Source: Flavobacterium sp. CECT 9288
GTDB lineage: Bacteria; Bacteroidota; Bacteroidia; Flavobacteriales; Flavobacteriaceae
DNA length: 64,000 nt
Reading direction: 5' to 3'
NCBI RefSeq assembly: GCF_918731615.1
Contig: NZ_OU957226.1
Span: 558,001-622,000, forward strand
The position numbers and the translations under genes were made by a program. The notes below the pieces were generated by a model, which saw nothing but the letters and a program-made list of their open reading frames with translations, ran no database searches and was not told the origin of the DNA. This document shows, piece by piece, positions 34,614-43,307 of this stretch (its first letter is position 1; each line of letters starts with the position of its first letter).

Positions 34614-34738
34614 ATTGATATTGTGATTAAATAGTGCTGTTTATAAGTGTTTACAGCAGTTTTGTTTTTATTGTTATTGGGGCGCAAAATAAAGAAAATT
34701 GTTGAAATGCTGTTGTGTTTTTTTTATTTTACAAAAAA

Positions 34739-34766
34739 AATCCTAATTTATTTCTAAATTAGGATT
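34739..34766 (-). terminator. Terminator of the M61 peptidase gene
   Basis: A perfect 12-bp stem AATCCTAATTTA/TAAATTAGGATT with loop TTTC, 22 bp from the stop codon. The A-run at 34733-34740 provides the minus-strand U-tract. Confidence 0.8.
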
Positions 34767-34787
34767 CTGTTTATGGAGTTAAAATTA

Positions 34788-36650
34788 TTAGCCTTTTAAC
34801 CACGTTTGTTTTAGTGCATTTTTTGAAACATCAGTAGCTTTCAGTTCTTCTTTGTCTTCGTAAGGTAATTTTACTTTTCCTTTGATAACTTGTTCTACAC
34901 CGTTACGTTTAATTTTTACAGCAACAGCATCATCCTCTTTCCATTTTTGGCTGTCGGTTATCATTTCATAAATATTAGTAAGCGAGTAAGCTTTGTCATT
35001 TATTGCAAGAATGGTATCACCTCCCACAAGACCTAATGTGTTATAAAAAACATTGAGTTCAATATTTGGGATAACACTTATCTCTTTGGTGCTTTGATCT
35101 ACGGTAATGTATGGAACTTGACCTTTAAGGAATACATTTGCAGGAACTTTTTCAGATGTTTTTACAACACCTACTTTTGCAAGAAATGATTCATAAGGAA
35201 TAGGAGTAGGGCCTGCCACATAAGTCTTTAAGAAATCCCCCACTTCAGGATACGTAAATGAAGTTATTTTGTCAAAAAGTTCTTTGTCATTAAATGGTTT
35301 TGAAACGCCATATTCTACAGATAATTTCTGCATTAAATCTAGAATACCTCTTTCGCCATTACTTTTTTCTCTTATGATGATATCCAAACACATTCCTATA
35401 AGCGCTCCTTTTTCATATACGTTTAGGTATTGTGCTTTGTAAGGCTCCATCAAAACATTGGCACTCATGGTTGTAAAAGGCATGGTGTCATTTAGTTTTT
35501 TTGAATTTTCAATTTTTTCAGCCATTCGCGTGTAAAATTCTTCCTCAGTAATCAACCCTTGATTGATTTGGAAAAGATTTGCAAAATATTCTGTAATTCC
35601 TTCATACATCCATAAATGTTCAGACATTTTTGGGGTGTTAAAATCAAAATAGTGAATTTCTTTAGAGTGAATTGTTAACGGAGTTACAATGTGAAAAAAT
35701 TCATGAGAAACTACATCTTTCATTGCCTTTACGAGCTCAGCCTTAGGCATGGTCTCTGGCAGTACTACGGTGGTTGCCGTAGGATGTTCTAGGGCGCCAA
35801 AGCCTTTTGCATCTGTAGGAGTCATGCTTGATAAATACAGCAATACAGTGTATTTTTTTGTAGCATTTATTTTTCCTAAAAATGTTTTTTGAGCAATCAT
35901 CATGGTTTTCATGTCCGGAGTAATGCTTTCGGCAGTTACTTTTCCATTTGGAGAAAAAACACTGATTAATATTTCCATCCCATCAACAGTAAATGTAGTA
36001 TAGTCAGGTTTTGCATACATGATTGGGTTTTCTACAAGTTCTGAGTATCTAGGGGTATTAAATACGTCATTTGTAGTGCTGTTGTCAAGATCTTTCATGG
36101 ATGTAGCACCCCACAAAGATTCAGGATGTGATACTGATACCGTATATGATATGTCTTTTTTATTTTCAAAATACCCTACAAATCCGTGCATGTTAAGCAT
36201 GAAATTTTTATCTGCATCAATATTTGTTCCTGCTGGAGAGAAAACATCATTTTTACCAAAACCACCACCTTTTTCAGTATCAAAAGTATCATTAACAAGG
36301 TATGTTATTTTACTTAATGTAGTTGCGTTTTGAATTTTCCAAGTATTGTCATCCGTTTTGGTAACGGTAAGTTGACCGCCTTTGCTATCAAATACCTTGA
36401 AATCTTCTATGTATTTTCCGTAATCATCTATGGAGTACGTTCCCGGAATTATTTTTGGGACACTGTATGTGATTTCGTTTGTTTTTATTTTTGGAGCAAC
36501 AACAGTTACTAACACCTTGTCCTCTTTTACATTGTTAATGTCAATTGTTACATTAACTTCTTCTTTTACAGAAGACGTTGCTGTTGTGCTTGTTGTTTTA
36601 CAACTCCACAGCATTGATACAACTGCTAAGGAATATAGTATTTTTTTCAT
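34788..36650 (-). CDS. M61-family metallopeptidase with PDZ domain, lipoprotein
   Basis: A 620-residue glycyl-aminopeptidase-type protein. The lipoprotein leader ends in LWSC. An N-terminal beta-sandwich (about 30-200) leads to the zinc site HEFFH (near residue 307), with the third ligand glutamate in WMYEGITEYF. A PDZ-like segment (GLVGGDTILAINDKAY) is near residue 545. The order of domains and the FNTPKMSEHLWMYEGITEYFAN block match peptidase family M61, which removes N-terminal glycine or alanine from peptides. It is probably outer-membrane or periplasmic. Its natural substrate is unknown. Confidence 0.9.
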   Translation of the reverse strand: MKKILYSLAVVSMLWSCKTTSTTATSSVKEEVNVTIDINNVKEDKVLVTVVAPKIKTNEITYSVPKIIPGTYSIDDYGKYIEDFKVFDSKGGQLTVTKTDDNTWKIQNATTLSKITYLVNDTFDTEKGGGFGKNDVFSPAGTNIDADKNFMLNMHGFVGYFENKKDISYTVSVSHPESLWGATSMKDLDNSTTNDVFNTPRYSELVENPIMYAKPDYTTFTVDGMEILISVFSPNGKVTAESITPDMKTMMIAQKTFLGKINATKKYTVLLYLSSMTPTDAKGFGALEHPTATTVVLPETMPKAELVKAMKDVVSHEFFHIVTPLTIHSKEIHYFDFNTPKMSEHLWMYEGITEYFANLFQINQGLITEEEFYTRMAEKIENSKKLNDTMPFTTMSANVLMEPYKAQYLNVYEKGALIGMCLDIIIREKSNGERGILDLMQKLSVEYGVSKPFNDKELFDKITSFTYPEVGDFLKTYVAGPTPIPYESFLAKVGVVKTSEKVPANVFLKGQVPYITVDQSTKEISVIPNIELNVFYNTLGLVGGDTILAINDKAYSLTNIYEMITDSQKWKEDDAVAVKIKRNGVEQVIKGKVKLPYEDKEELKATDVSKNALKQTWLKG

Positions 36651-36695
36651 GGAATAGATTTTATTTTAAAGTAAGTCGGCTTACAGCTGTATTTG

Positions 36696-37637
36696 TTACA
36701 TATTTAAATTTTTAATAAAAGAAATTATTTCATCCAGCAGTTGAGATGAGTTGGGTAATTCAGGATTATTATAGGAAGCTTTGTTTGCTGAATCATCACC
36801 TGAAATGTCTTTAAATACATGATTCATATTGTTTATGATTACGAGTTTAGCAGTTGGTTTAGCTTGCTGAAGCAGTTGTGCGTCTGCTACGCTTACTTGT
36901 AAATCTTTGGTGCCGTTGATGATTAATATTGGTATTTGTAATTTTTTGATTTCCTCTTGTGGTTGGTATTTTAACCACGAAATCATGTAAGGTTGAACGC
37001 TAGATCTAAAGATGGAAGCTAGCATTTGGTTTTTGAGTTCAAATGTTTTGCCTGTTTTTAGGATTTCTAAATTTTGTTGCACTTCATCTTTTAAAAATGG
37101 TGCTTGTAGTGCAATTTGGTCTAGAATAACAGCATCAATCCCGCGTCCTGCACCAGCTATTGAAATGTAAGCGTCTGTGTTTTGACTTGCAGCAACTAAC
37201 CCGATTAATGCGCCTTCACTGTGACCTATTATTACTATTTTTTTGTATTTTTTTTCATTTTTAAAAAACTGAACCACATCGTTGGCATCTGTAATAAAGT
37301 CGTTAAACGACAGCGAAGCTTCATCAACTTTTCCTGCCTGTGCCATGGCAAACATCCTTTTGTCATAACTGAACGCGTGGATGGCATTTGAAGCAACACC
37401 TTCGCATAAAAATTTCAAGGAATTATTGACTAGATTTCTTTGGTTGCCGTCTCTATCTGTTGGACCAGACCCGGCAATAATAATAACTAGAGTTTTACTT
37501 TTTGAAATTTCATTAGGTGTGTATAAAGTTCCTTTTATCAAAGGATTGACGTCAATAACAGAGGTTGTGAAATTCTTATTTTGAGCAAAGCAGCAGGACC
37601 ATAATGCTGAAAAAAGTAGGATGTAGATACATTTCAT
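36696..37637 (-). CDS. Secreted alpha/beta hydrolase
   Basis: A 313-residue hydrolase with a signal peptide (MKCIYILLFSALWSCCFAQ). The nucleophile elbow GHSEGALIG contains the catalytic serine; VIIAGSGPTDRDGN near residue 49 is the oxyanion loop; INGTKDLQV holds the probable catalytic aspartate, and NNMNHVFKD the histidine. This pattern fits the alpha/beta hydrolase group related to acyl-peptide hydrolases and esterases. The ATG at 37637 starts the signal peptide; the frame runs upstream to 37799 but those residues are not protein-like. Confidence 0.86.
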   Translation of the reverse strand: MKCIYILLFSALWSCCFAQNKNFTTSVIDVNPLIKGTLYTPNEISKSKTLVIIIAGSGPTDRDGNQRNLVNNSLKFLCEGVASNAIHAFSYDKRMFAMAQAGKVDEASLSFNDFITDANDVVQFFKNEKKYKKIVIIGHSEGALIGLVAASQNTDAYISIAGAGRGIDAVILDQIALQAPFLKDEVQQNLEILKTGKTFELKNQMLASIFRSSVQPYMISWLKYQPQEEIKKLQIPILIINGTKDLQVSVADAQLLQQAKPTAKLVIINNMNHVFKDISGDDSANKASYNNPELPNSSQLLDEIISFIKNLNM

Positions 37638-38010
37638 TTTAAGATTGTTTAGTTTTTGTAGTGCCAACTGTGGATTTTGCACTTCAATGATGAGTTTTTT
37701 GTAATAGTACTCTCGAAGGGTAATTACGATGGTATTTTTTTTATTGGATGCATCCCGAAAAATTCTTCCGTTTTTGTAAAAAGTACCTGTTGCAAGCAAT
37801 CCTGGGATTTCTGTTCTGGGTATTCTGATACCTTTCCGAAATGGAAATTATGATTCGTCTTGATACACCTTAATTATTTTATCTTTAGGGATATTTAGTT
37901 TATTTTGTAACGACCAAATTTTGTGACAACTCATGATTTCGAATGAAATGGTTTTGTTGATTGTTGTAACTGTTACCATGTTTCTATTTTTGAATTGTAA
38001 GCAAACAAAA

Positions 38011-38030
38011 AAACTCCTAAGAAGGAGTTT
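38011..38030 (-). terminator. Terminator of the DUF2805 gene
   Basis: Stem AAACTCCT/AGGAGTTT with loop AAGA, 5 bp after the stop. The A-run on its left gives the minus-strand U-tract. Confidence 0.75.
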
Positions 38031-38035
38031 AAAAA

Positions 38036-38314
38036 TTAATCTAGTTTGTTTTTTATATAATATTTACCATCCAAATCTTCGTCGAAATCATCAATTTTCA
38101 AAGGTTTTGGTTTTGGTTTATTTGCGACAGCTTTCTTTTTCCACATTTCGAATTTTTCAGCAGGCATTTTCTTTTTCATGATTTCGAGAATCTCTTTTTC
38201 TGCTAAGCCAAATTCTTTTTTAATGATTTCAAAAGGATTTTTTTCTTCTAAAGCCATTGTAACAAGTTTTTCTGTTTGCTCCCAGTTTAATTCTTTTCGG
38301 TTACTCTTTTTCAT
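38036..38314 (-). CDS. DUF2805/TIGR03643 small protein
   Basis: A 92-residue protein with the family pattern RKELNWEQTEKLVTMALEEKNPFE, a helix-turn-helix-like start, GLAEKEILEIMKKKMPAEKFEMW, then a Lys/Pro-rich linker and an acidic tail. It may bind nucleic acid, but no function is established. The preceding in-frame codon at 38317 is GTG; the ATG at 38314 is used here. Confidence 0.85.
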   Translation of the reverse strand: MKKSNRKELNWEQTEKLVTMALEEKNPFEIIKKEFGLAEKEILEIMKKKMPAEKFEMWKKKAVANKPKPKPLKIDDFDEDLDGKYYIKNKLD

Positions 38315-38610
38315 CACGTGAAAATTAATTCAAATAAGTTGTAAATGGTTAATAATGTAAATCTCTAATTTGTTACCAATATTAAGAAAAAAATCAATTG
38401 GATTTCATCAAAACATCATTTTTTTTATTGTTGCCTGAATTTTTTTTAAAGTATTTTTTGATGTTTGCTATTTAGTACTATTCTGTCGCGAGGACCCTAT
38501 TTAGAAACATGAGATTAGTATATGTGATTTTATTGATTAATGAAAGGTAAAATATGTCAAAAGCTCTTGAAATTAAAAAGAAAATCAATGTGTAAATCAG
38601 AGAATTATAT

Positions 38611-39219
38611 TTACACAATTACCCTAAAAGTAAGGTTTATTCTGGGGTCTACAGGTTTTGCTGTTTTTGGAATTTGATGTTTCCAGAAATGTTGTGTACT
38701 TCCTTTCATTATCAGTAAACTCCCGTTTTCTAGTAAAAGGTTTAGTTTTTGATCCTTTAAATGATTGTGCTTCATTTGGAAATTACGTGTAGCCCCAAAA
38801 CTCAATGAGGCAATTGTAGGATTGATTCCCAGTTCTTTTTCGTTATCAGCATGCCAGCCGTTACTGTCTTTTCCATCTCGATATTGATTTAAAAGAACGG
38901 TTGTAAAAATAGTATCAGCGGCCGCCTCCACATGTTTTTTTAGTTTTTGCAATAGCGGATTCCAAGGGTGTGGCAGCATGGTAATATTTGAATAGGAGTA
39001 GGGCTTTCCTTCATTTCCATAAAGTGCAGTCAAACGTGGTTGCGGGTGAACTTTTCCGAAAACGCGAATGTCATCTTGTTGCCAAGGGATATCTTGAACC
39101 AGGCTGTGGAAGATTTCATTGGCTGTAGCCAAATCAAAAAAGGATGGGTAGTAGGAGATGTCAGCATCTGGAACTTGAAATTGTACCGGTTGTTCCTGGT
39201 TTTCAAACAAAGATGTCAT
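38611..39219 (-). CDS. alkB: Alpha-ketoglutarate-dependent dioxygenase AlkB
   Basis: A 202-residue Fe(II)/2-oxoglutarate dioxygenase that repairs alkylated bases by oxidative demethylation. The iron ligands H and D are in WHADNEKELG, the distal histidine in STQHFWKHQIPK, and the 2-oxoglutarate-binding arginines in DPRINLTFR at the C-terminus. LTALYGNEGKPYSYS and SLSFGATRNFQM are typical of the AlkB type found in Bacteroidota. The DoxX gene ends 4 bp before its start, so both are probably one transcript. Confidence 0.9.
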   Translation of the reverse strand: MTSLFENQEQPVQFQVPDADISYYPSFFDLATANEIFHSLVQDIPWQQDDIRVFGKVHPQPRLTALYGNEGKPYSYSNITMLPHPWNPLLQKLKKHVEAAADTIFTTVLLNQYRDGKDSNGWHADNEKELGINPTIASLSFGATRNFQMKHNHLKDQKLNLLLENGSLLIMKGSTQHFWKHQIPKTAKPVDPRINLTFRVIV

Positions 39220-39223
39220 ACTA

Positions 39224-39577
39224 TTACGTATATTGATATGCCCAAAAAATCAATGCAAACTGCAAAGGTAATCTTAGGAACAATACCCATTTTGGTAATC
39301 CCATGCTAGCTTTAGGATCAAAATACATGTAAATATGAGTAGGAAAAATGGCAATTAACAACGCAATTACACCCCATGCAGCTGCGTTTGAAAGTTGTGG
39401 TATGCATAATGCTATACCAAGAATAATCTCGGCAACGCCACTTATCGCATTAAGGGCTTTTGGGTTTGGGAAATAGGGAGGAATAATTTTTAAGTATAAT
39501 CTAGGATTCCTAAAATGGTTTATTCCTGCAATAAAATATATAAAAGCCATTCCGTACAAATGCCAAGGTAAATTCAT
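39224..39577 (-). CDS. DoxX-family membrane protein
   Basis: A 117-residue protein with four hydrophobic helices (about 8-20, 42-60, 67-83, 97-115) and the DoxX-like blocks AGINHFRNPRLYLKIIPPYFP and SGVAEIILGIALCIP. The family is linked to redox processes in the membrane, but no reaction is known. It lies directly upstream of alkB in the same direction (4-bp gap). Confidence 0.85.
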   Translation of the reverse strand: MNLPWHLYGMAFIYFIAGINHFRNPRLYLKIIPPYFPNPKALNAISGVAEIILGIALCIPQLSNAAAWGVIALLIAIFPTHIYMYFDPKASMGLPKWVLFLRLPLQFALIFWAYQYT

Positions 39578-39644
39578 AGTAAAAGTATTTAGAACGAATT
39601 TAGAAAAAAAACCTCAAATAAAGCTCTTTAGAATCAAATAGTCT

Positions 39645-40541
39645 TTACAAAGTCTTTTTGAAGTTGATATTCATAATCACAATTGCAATTATAATCAGAA
39701 TAATTCCAAACCATTGCAGGGTATTTACTGACTCACTCAACAAGAAATAGGCCATTAATACAGAGACAGGTAGTTCTAATGCTGATACAATACTGCCTAA
39801 TCCAATACCTGTAAGTGGGAAACCAGCATTGAATAATAAAGGTGGAATTATAGTGCCAAAAAGCGCTAGTACAATTCCCCATTTAAGAAAAATATCAAAA
39901 TTAAAGGGGCCAGTTTGTGTAGCTATTGCAAAACCAATCACGATTACCGCTCCGCCAAGCAGCATATAAAGACTGCGTTGCGCTGAAGAAATTTGAGTAG
40001 CTACTCTATTTGCAGTAAACATGGTTGTGGTGAAGGAAGTGGCTGCCAAGAGGCCTAAAACGATACCACGCCAGTCTAGGTTTACCGAACTTTCAATTAA
40101 ATTTGTAGCCAAGGCGGTTCCTGCAAGAACTATTAAAACCGATATTATTTTTTGAGTTGATGGTGCTTTTTTTTCTAAAATCATTTCAAATATAACTCCC
40201 ATCCATACGGTTTGCATCAGTAGTACAATAGCAATTGATACTGGTATGTATTTTACAGCTAAATAATAAAATACACTGGTCATGCCTAGGGAGGTACCGG
40301 CCAGCATTAATTGGGTAATGTTTTTTGTAGATGCTTTTACAACCTCAGACCCTTTTTTTGATTTTTGAAAAGCATTTATTAGTAGCATTCCTAAAATCCC
40401 ATAAGTGAATTGAGCAATGGTTACCTCTGGAGTTGTAAAGCCTTCACCGTAAGCAATTTTTACAAATGTAGCCAACATTCCGTAGCTAGTAGCGCCAAGT
40501 CCCACAAGGAATACTCCCTTTAAAATACTATTTTTTATCAT
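39645..40541 (-). CDS. EamA/DMT-family transporter
   Basis: A 298-residue inner-membrane protein with ten hydrophobic helices in two repeats of five. Each repeat carries EamA-type features, with a small-residue-rich last helix (VSIAIVLLMQTVWMGVIFE near residue 105; LGSIVSALELPVSVLMAYF near 245). DMT proteins export or import metabolites such as amino acids or purines; the substrate is unknown. It is followed on the same strand by the DoxX-alkB pair after 67 bp. Confidence 0.88.
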   Translation of the reverse strand: MIKNSILKGVFLVGLGATSYGMLATFVKIAYGEGFTTPEVTIAQFTYGILGMLLINAFQKSKKGSEVVKASTKNITQLMLAGTSLGMTSVFYYLAVKYIPVSIAIVLLMQTVWMGVIFEMILEKKAPSTQKIISVLIVLAGTALATNLIESSVNLDWRGIVLGLLAATSFTTTMFTANRVATQISSAQRSLYMLLGGAVIVIGFAIATQTGPFNFDIFLKWGIVLALFGTIIPPLLFNAGFPLTGIGLGSIVSALELPVSVLMAYFLLSESVNTLQWFGIILIIIAIVIMNINFKKTL

Positions 40542-40599
40542 TTTTGTTCAATTTTTAAAAGCGGGCAAAGATAGTTTTTTAAAGTGATTTACAGCGTTT

Positions 40600-41769
40600 T
40601 TAAAAAAGACCTTTTAATTCGGGGTTTCGAATTCCAATTTTAACAGGATCAAACTCCATTTTTTGTTGTAATAGTGAAGCATATACACTCCTAAAATCGA
40701 TTTCATGTTTTAAATCTCCGCCATCTAAGTCTTGTAAATTAGGATTATTACCGATTATTTTTCCTTTATTGCTTCCGCCAATGATAAATAGAGGCGCAGC
40801 AGTTCCATGATCTGTTCCTTTACCATTGTCCTTGACGCGTCGGCCAAATTCAGAAAAAACTACTATAGTAACGTTCTCTAACAACTCCGCTTTCTTTAAG
40901 TCTTGGTAAAAACTAAATACCGCATCATTCAGTTCTGTAAGTTTGTTGTTGTGAATTATAATTTGGTTATCATGCGTGTCAAAACCATTCAGTGAGGTAT
41001 AATACACTTTGGAGTTTAGATTTCCTTTAATCAAGCGCGCCATCCATTCTAGATTTTTGGACAAACCTGTTTTGGGGTATACCACTTCGGCGGGTGCACC
41101 TTTTTTTAGAGCATTTTGTATCTCGTCAGCACCTTCAACTACTGAGTTTGCTATTTTTCTAACAAAGTCTAATTGCGGATTTGTTGCTAGTTTTGAGTTG
41201 ACTTCTATTTTGTTTCCAACAAGAAATCGGTTTGGATCTTTTAACGTGATCGAATTAGGTTCGTCACCTTTGAGCGCTAAGTTGTCAATAGTATCAATGT
41301 TTATCCCTGCTGTAGGCTGGTGATCCTTACATTGTAAATCTAGGAAACGCCCTAGCCAACCGTCATTTAAAAACTCTTGATTTGTAGGAGCTGTTTGCCA
41401 AATTTCCTGACTTCTAAAATGAGATTTTACAGGATTTGGGTAGCCAACATTTTGGATTACAGCTAAGTCACCACTTTGTTGCATTTGTGCAAAGTTTTTT
41501 AAAGCAGGGTGAAAACCCATTCCTTGTGCTGAATGGAGAACTTCATTTTTTGAAATTGCAATTTTTGGACGAAAGTCATAATACATCATATCCTGATACG
41601 GAATAAAGGTGTTTAAGCCATCATTTCCGCCGTTGAGTTGAATAAAAACTACACATTGCTCTCCAGTAATTATACTTTTTTGTTTCCCAAAAGAATATAA
41701 AAAATCTGGTAAAAGCAGAGTTCCTGCAGTAAGAGTACCTGTTAAGTTTAAAAAGTTTCTTCGGTTCAT
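40600..41769 (-). CDS. DUF1501 protein with twin-arginine signal
   Basis: A 389-residue sulfatase-like protein. MNRRNFLNLTGTLTAGTLLLP is a Tat-type signal with the RRNFL motif, so export folded through TatC is likely. DUF1501 blocks include FIQLNGGNDGLNTFIPY near residue 42, MGFHPAL near 84, and NGFDTHDNQ and FSEFGRRVKDNGKGTDHGT in the C-terminal half, where aspartates and histidines could bind metal. It is paired with a DUF1800 protein 10 bp upstream. This pair is widespread in Bacteroidota and planctomycetes, but its role is unknown. Confidence 0.9.
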   Translation of the reverse strand: MNRRNFLNLTGTLTAGTLLLPDFLYSFGKQKSIITGEQCVVFIQLNGGNDGLNTFIPYQDMMYYDFRPKIAISKNEVLHSAQGMGFHPALKNFAQMQQSGDLAVIQNVGYPNPVKSHFRSQEIWQTAPTNQEFLNDGWLGRFLDLQCKDHQPTAGINIDTIDNLALKGDEPNSITLKDPNRFLVGNKIEVNSKLATNPQLDFVRKIANSVVEGADEIQNALKKGAPAEVVYPKTGLSKNLEWMARLIKGNLNSKVYYTSLNGFDTHDNQIIIHNNKLTELNDAVFSFYQDLKKAELLENVTIVVFSEFGRRVKDNGKGTDHGTAAPLFIIGGSNKGKIIGNNPNLQDLDGGDLKHEIDFRSVYASLLQQKMEFDPVKIGIRNPELKGLF

Positions 41770-41779
41770 AATGCTAGCT

Positions 41780-43165
41780 TTAGATAAGTTGAAATTCTGG
41801 GGTTTTTATCATGAAATTTACCAATCGCAGCACTGCAAATTGTGAGCCTTCAATTGAACCATCAAAATCATATTTCAATATTTTTTCAAAATCGGCCTTC
41901 ATGACGTCGTCAATTTGGAATAACAATTGGTTTTCAAATGCATTGATGATCGTTTTATTGGTATCCGTTTTATTCCATTTTAATTGAAGATTCACGATTT
42001 TATTTGCATTTTTATTTTCCTTCATTTCACCATTAAAATTTCGGTTTAAATTTTTTCCGTTACAAAGTAAATCTGCTACGTTATTGCGTTGCAAATACAC
42101 TTGGGATGTTAACCATGAATTTCCACCATCCCATCCTTTTACATTGGGTTGGTCCATCAAATCCATTCCTTGTTGCTTACAAAAAAGTGCAATCATTTTT
42201 GTATTAGTAGTTTTGATTCCAAGTTCGTGAATTATTTGGAGGCTGTATTCTAGTGGGTTTTTTATTTTGGAGCCCGCTGTTTTTTTAGGATACTCTTCGG
42301 TGAAAATTTTTAAAAGTAAAGGCTTTATTTCAAAATTCTTTTTTCTGAAATAGTCTCCATAATACGTAACTAATTCTTCATTTGGGATGTCATAAATAAA
42401 CCATTTTAAAATTTTCCGAGTCACTAAATAAGGAACTTGTGGTTGTTCAAAAATAAGGTCTATCATAGCATCAATTTTAAAACTTCCTTTTTTACCTAGA
42501 TAGTTAAAAGCTTCATCATCTTCAAAAAAGGTTCGGTATACTGCTTGGTCTTCGCCAAGACTAAGTCCTGCAAGTCCTTTAGCGCCACCTTTTATGTCTG
42601 TTTCAGTATAATTCCCAATACCTAGAGTAAACAATTCTAGTAATTCCCGACTTAAATTTTCATTTATTTTGCCTTTTCTATTGTCTACATTGTCAAGATA
42701 GCGTACCATAGCATTGCTTTGAATTATTTTTTTTGTTAAGGTTTTAAAATTTCCAAATGCATTTTCTCTAAGAATTTGATTGTGTTGAAAAACCCAATAA
42801 TTGACCTTTACTTTTTGTAGTGATGACACAAAATGATTGTGCCAAAAACAGGTCATTTTTTCGCGTAGCGGATAGGTTTCGTTTTGCATTTTATCAATCC
42901 ACCAACTCTTCAATTCGAGTGCAGTTTGTGCTTCCTTTTTACGTAATTCTTTTATTTGTTCAGGACTATACTCTTTGAGTTTTTTTCTATATTGTTGTAA
43001 TTCGGCGATAGATTTGGGGCTGTCAACCATAAAATCAGGAACTTTATGATCATGTAACGTTGCAAACGAAGCCTCTAGAAATGAATTAATTCCCATATTT
43101 TGTAGTTTTTCAGCTTGCTTTGACGAAAAACCAAGTCGTAAGGACCAGAGTGTTTGTGTGTTCAT
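41780..43165 (-). CDS. DUF1800 protein
   Basis: A 461-residue protein of the DUF1800 family, with WWIDKMQNETYPLREKMTCFWHNHF near residue 92, NENLSRELLELFTLGIG near 169, and DVKGW-like PNVKGWDGGNSWLTS near 342. It lacks an obvious signal peptide, unlike its partner; the HNHF and ELLELFT blocks hold the conserved acids and histidines that may form an active site. It is the first gene of the two-gene unit with DUF1501 and is divergent from the outer membrane barrel gene. Function unknown. Confidence 0.88.
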   Translation of the reverse strand: MNTQTLWSLRLGFSSKQAEKLQNMGINSFLEASFATLHDHKVPDFMVDSPKSIAELQQYRKKLKEYSPEQIKELRKKEAQTALELKSWWIDKMQNETYPLREKMTCFWHNHFVSSLQKVKVNYWVFQHNQILRENAFGNFKTLTKKIIQSNAMVRYLDNVDNRKGKINENLSRELLELFTLGIGNYTETDIKGGAKGLAGLSLGEDQAVYRTFFEDDEAFNYLGKKGSFKIDAMIDLIFEQPQVPYLVTRKILKWFIYDIPNEELVTYYGDYFRKKNFEIKPLLLKIFTEEYPKKTAGSKIKNPLEYSLQIIHELGIKTTNTKMIALFCKQQGMDLMDQPNVKGWDGGNSWLTSQVYLQRNNVADLLCNGKNLNRNFNGEMKENKNANKIVNLQLKWNKTDTNKTIINAFENQLLFQIDDVMKADFEKILKYDFDGSIEGSQFAVLRLVNFMIKTPEFQLI

Positions 43166-43307
43166 AAAGAGTTATTTATAGTAGGACTCGTTGTTCTAAA
43201 AAAGGTTTATTCTTAATGGATTATTCTATTTCTAAGAAAAATTATATTGTCAGTTTTGTAACATTTCTTTTATAAAGAAGTCTTATGGGGTATCTGATAT
43301 AAAAAAC

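Noticed and set aside
37638..37799. Extension of the alpha/beta hydrolase frame upstream of its signal peptide
   Set aside because: The signal peptide at 37637 must be N-terminal; upstream residues look like translated spacer.
37933..38181. Plus-strand open frame of 82 codons
   Set aside because: It lies over the DUF2805 gene on the other strand and includes its terminator. Its translation is cysteine- and arginine-rich with no family likeness.
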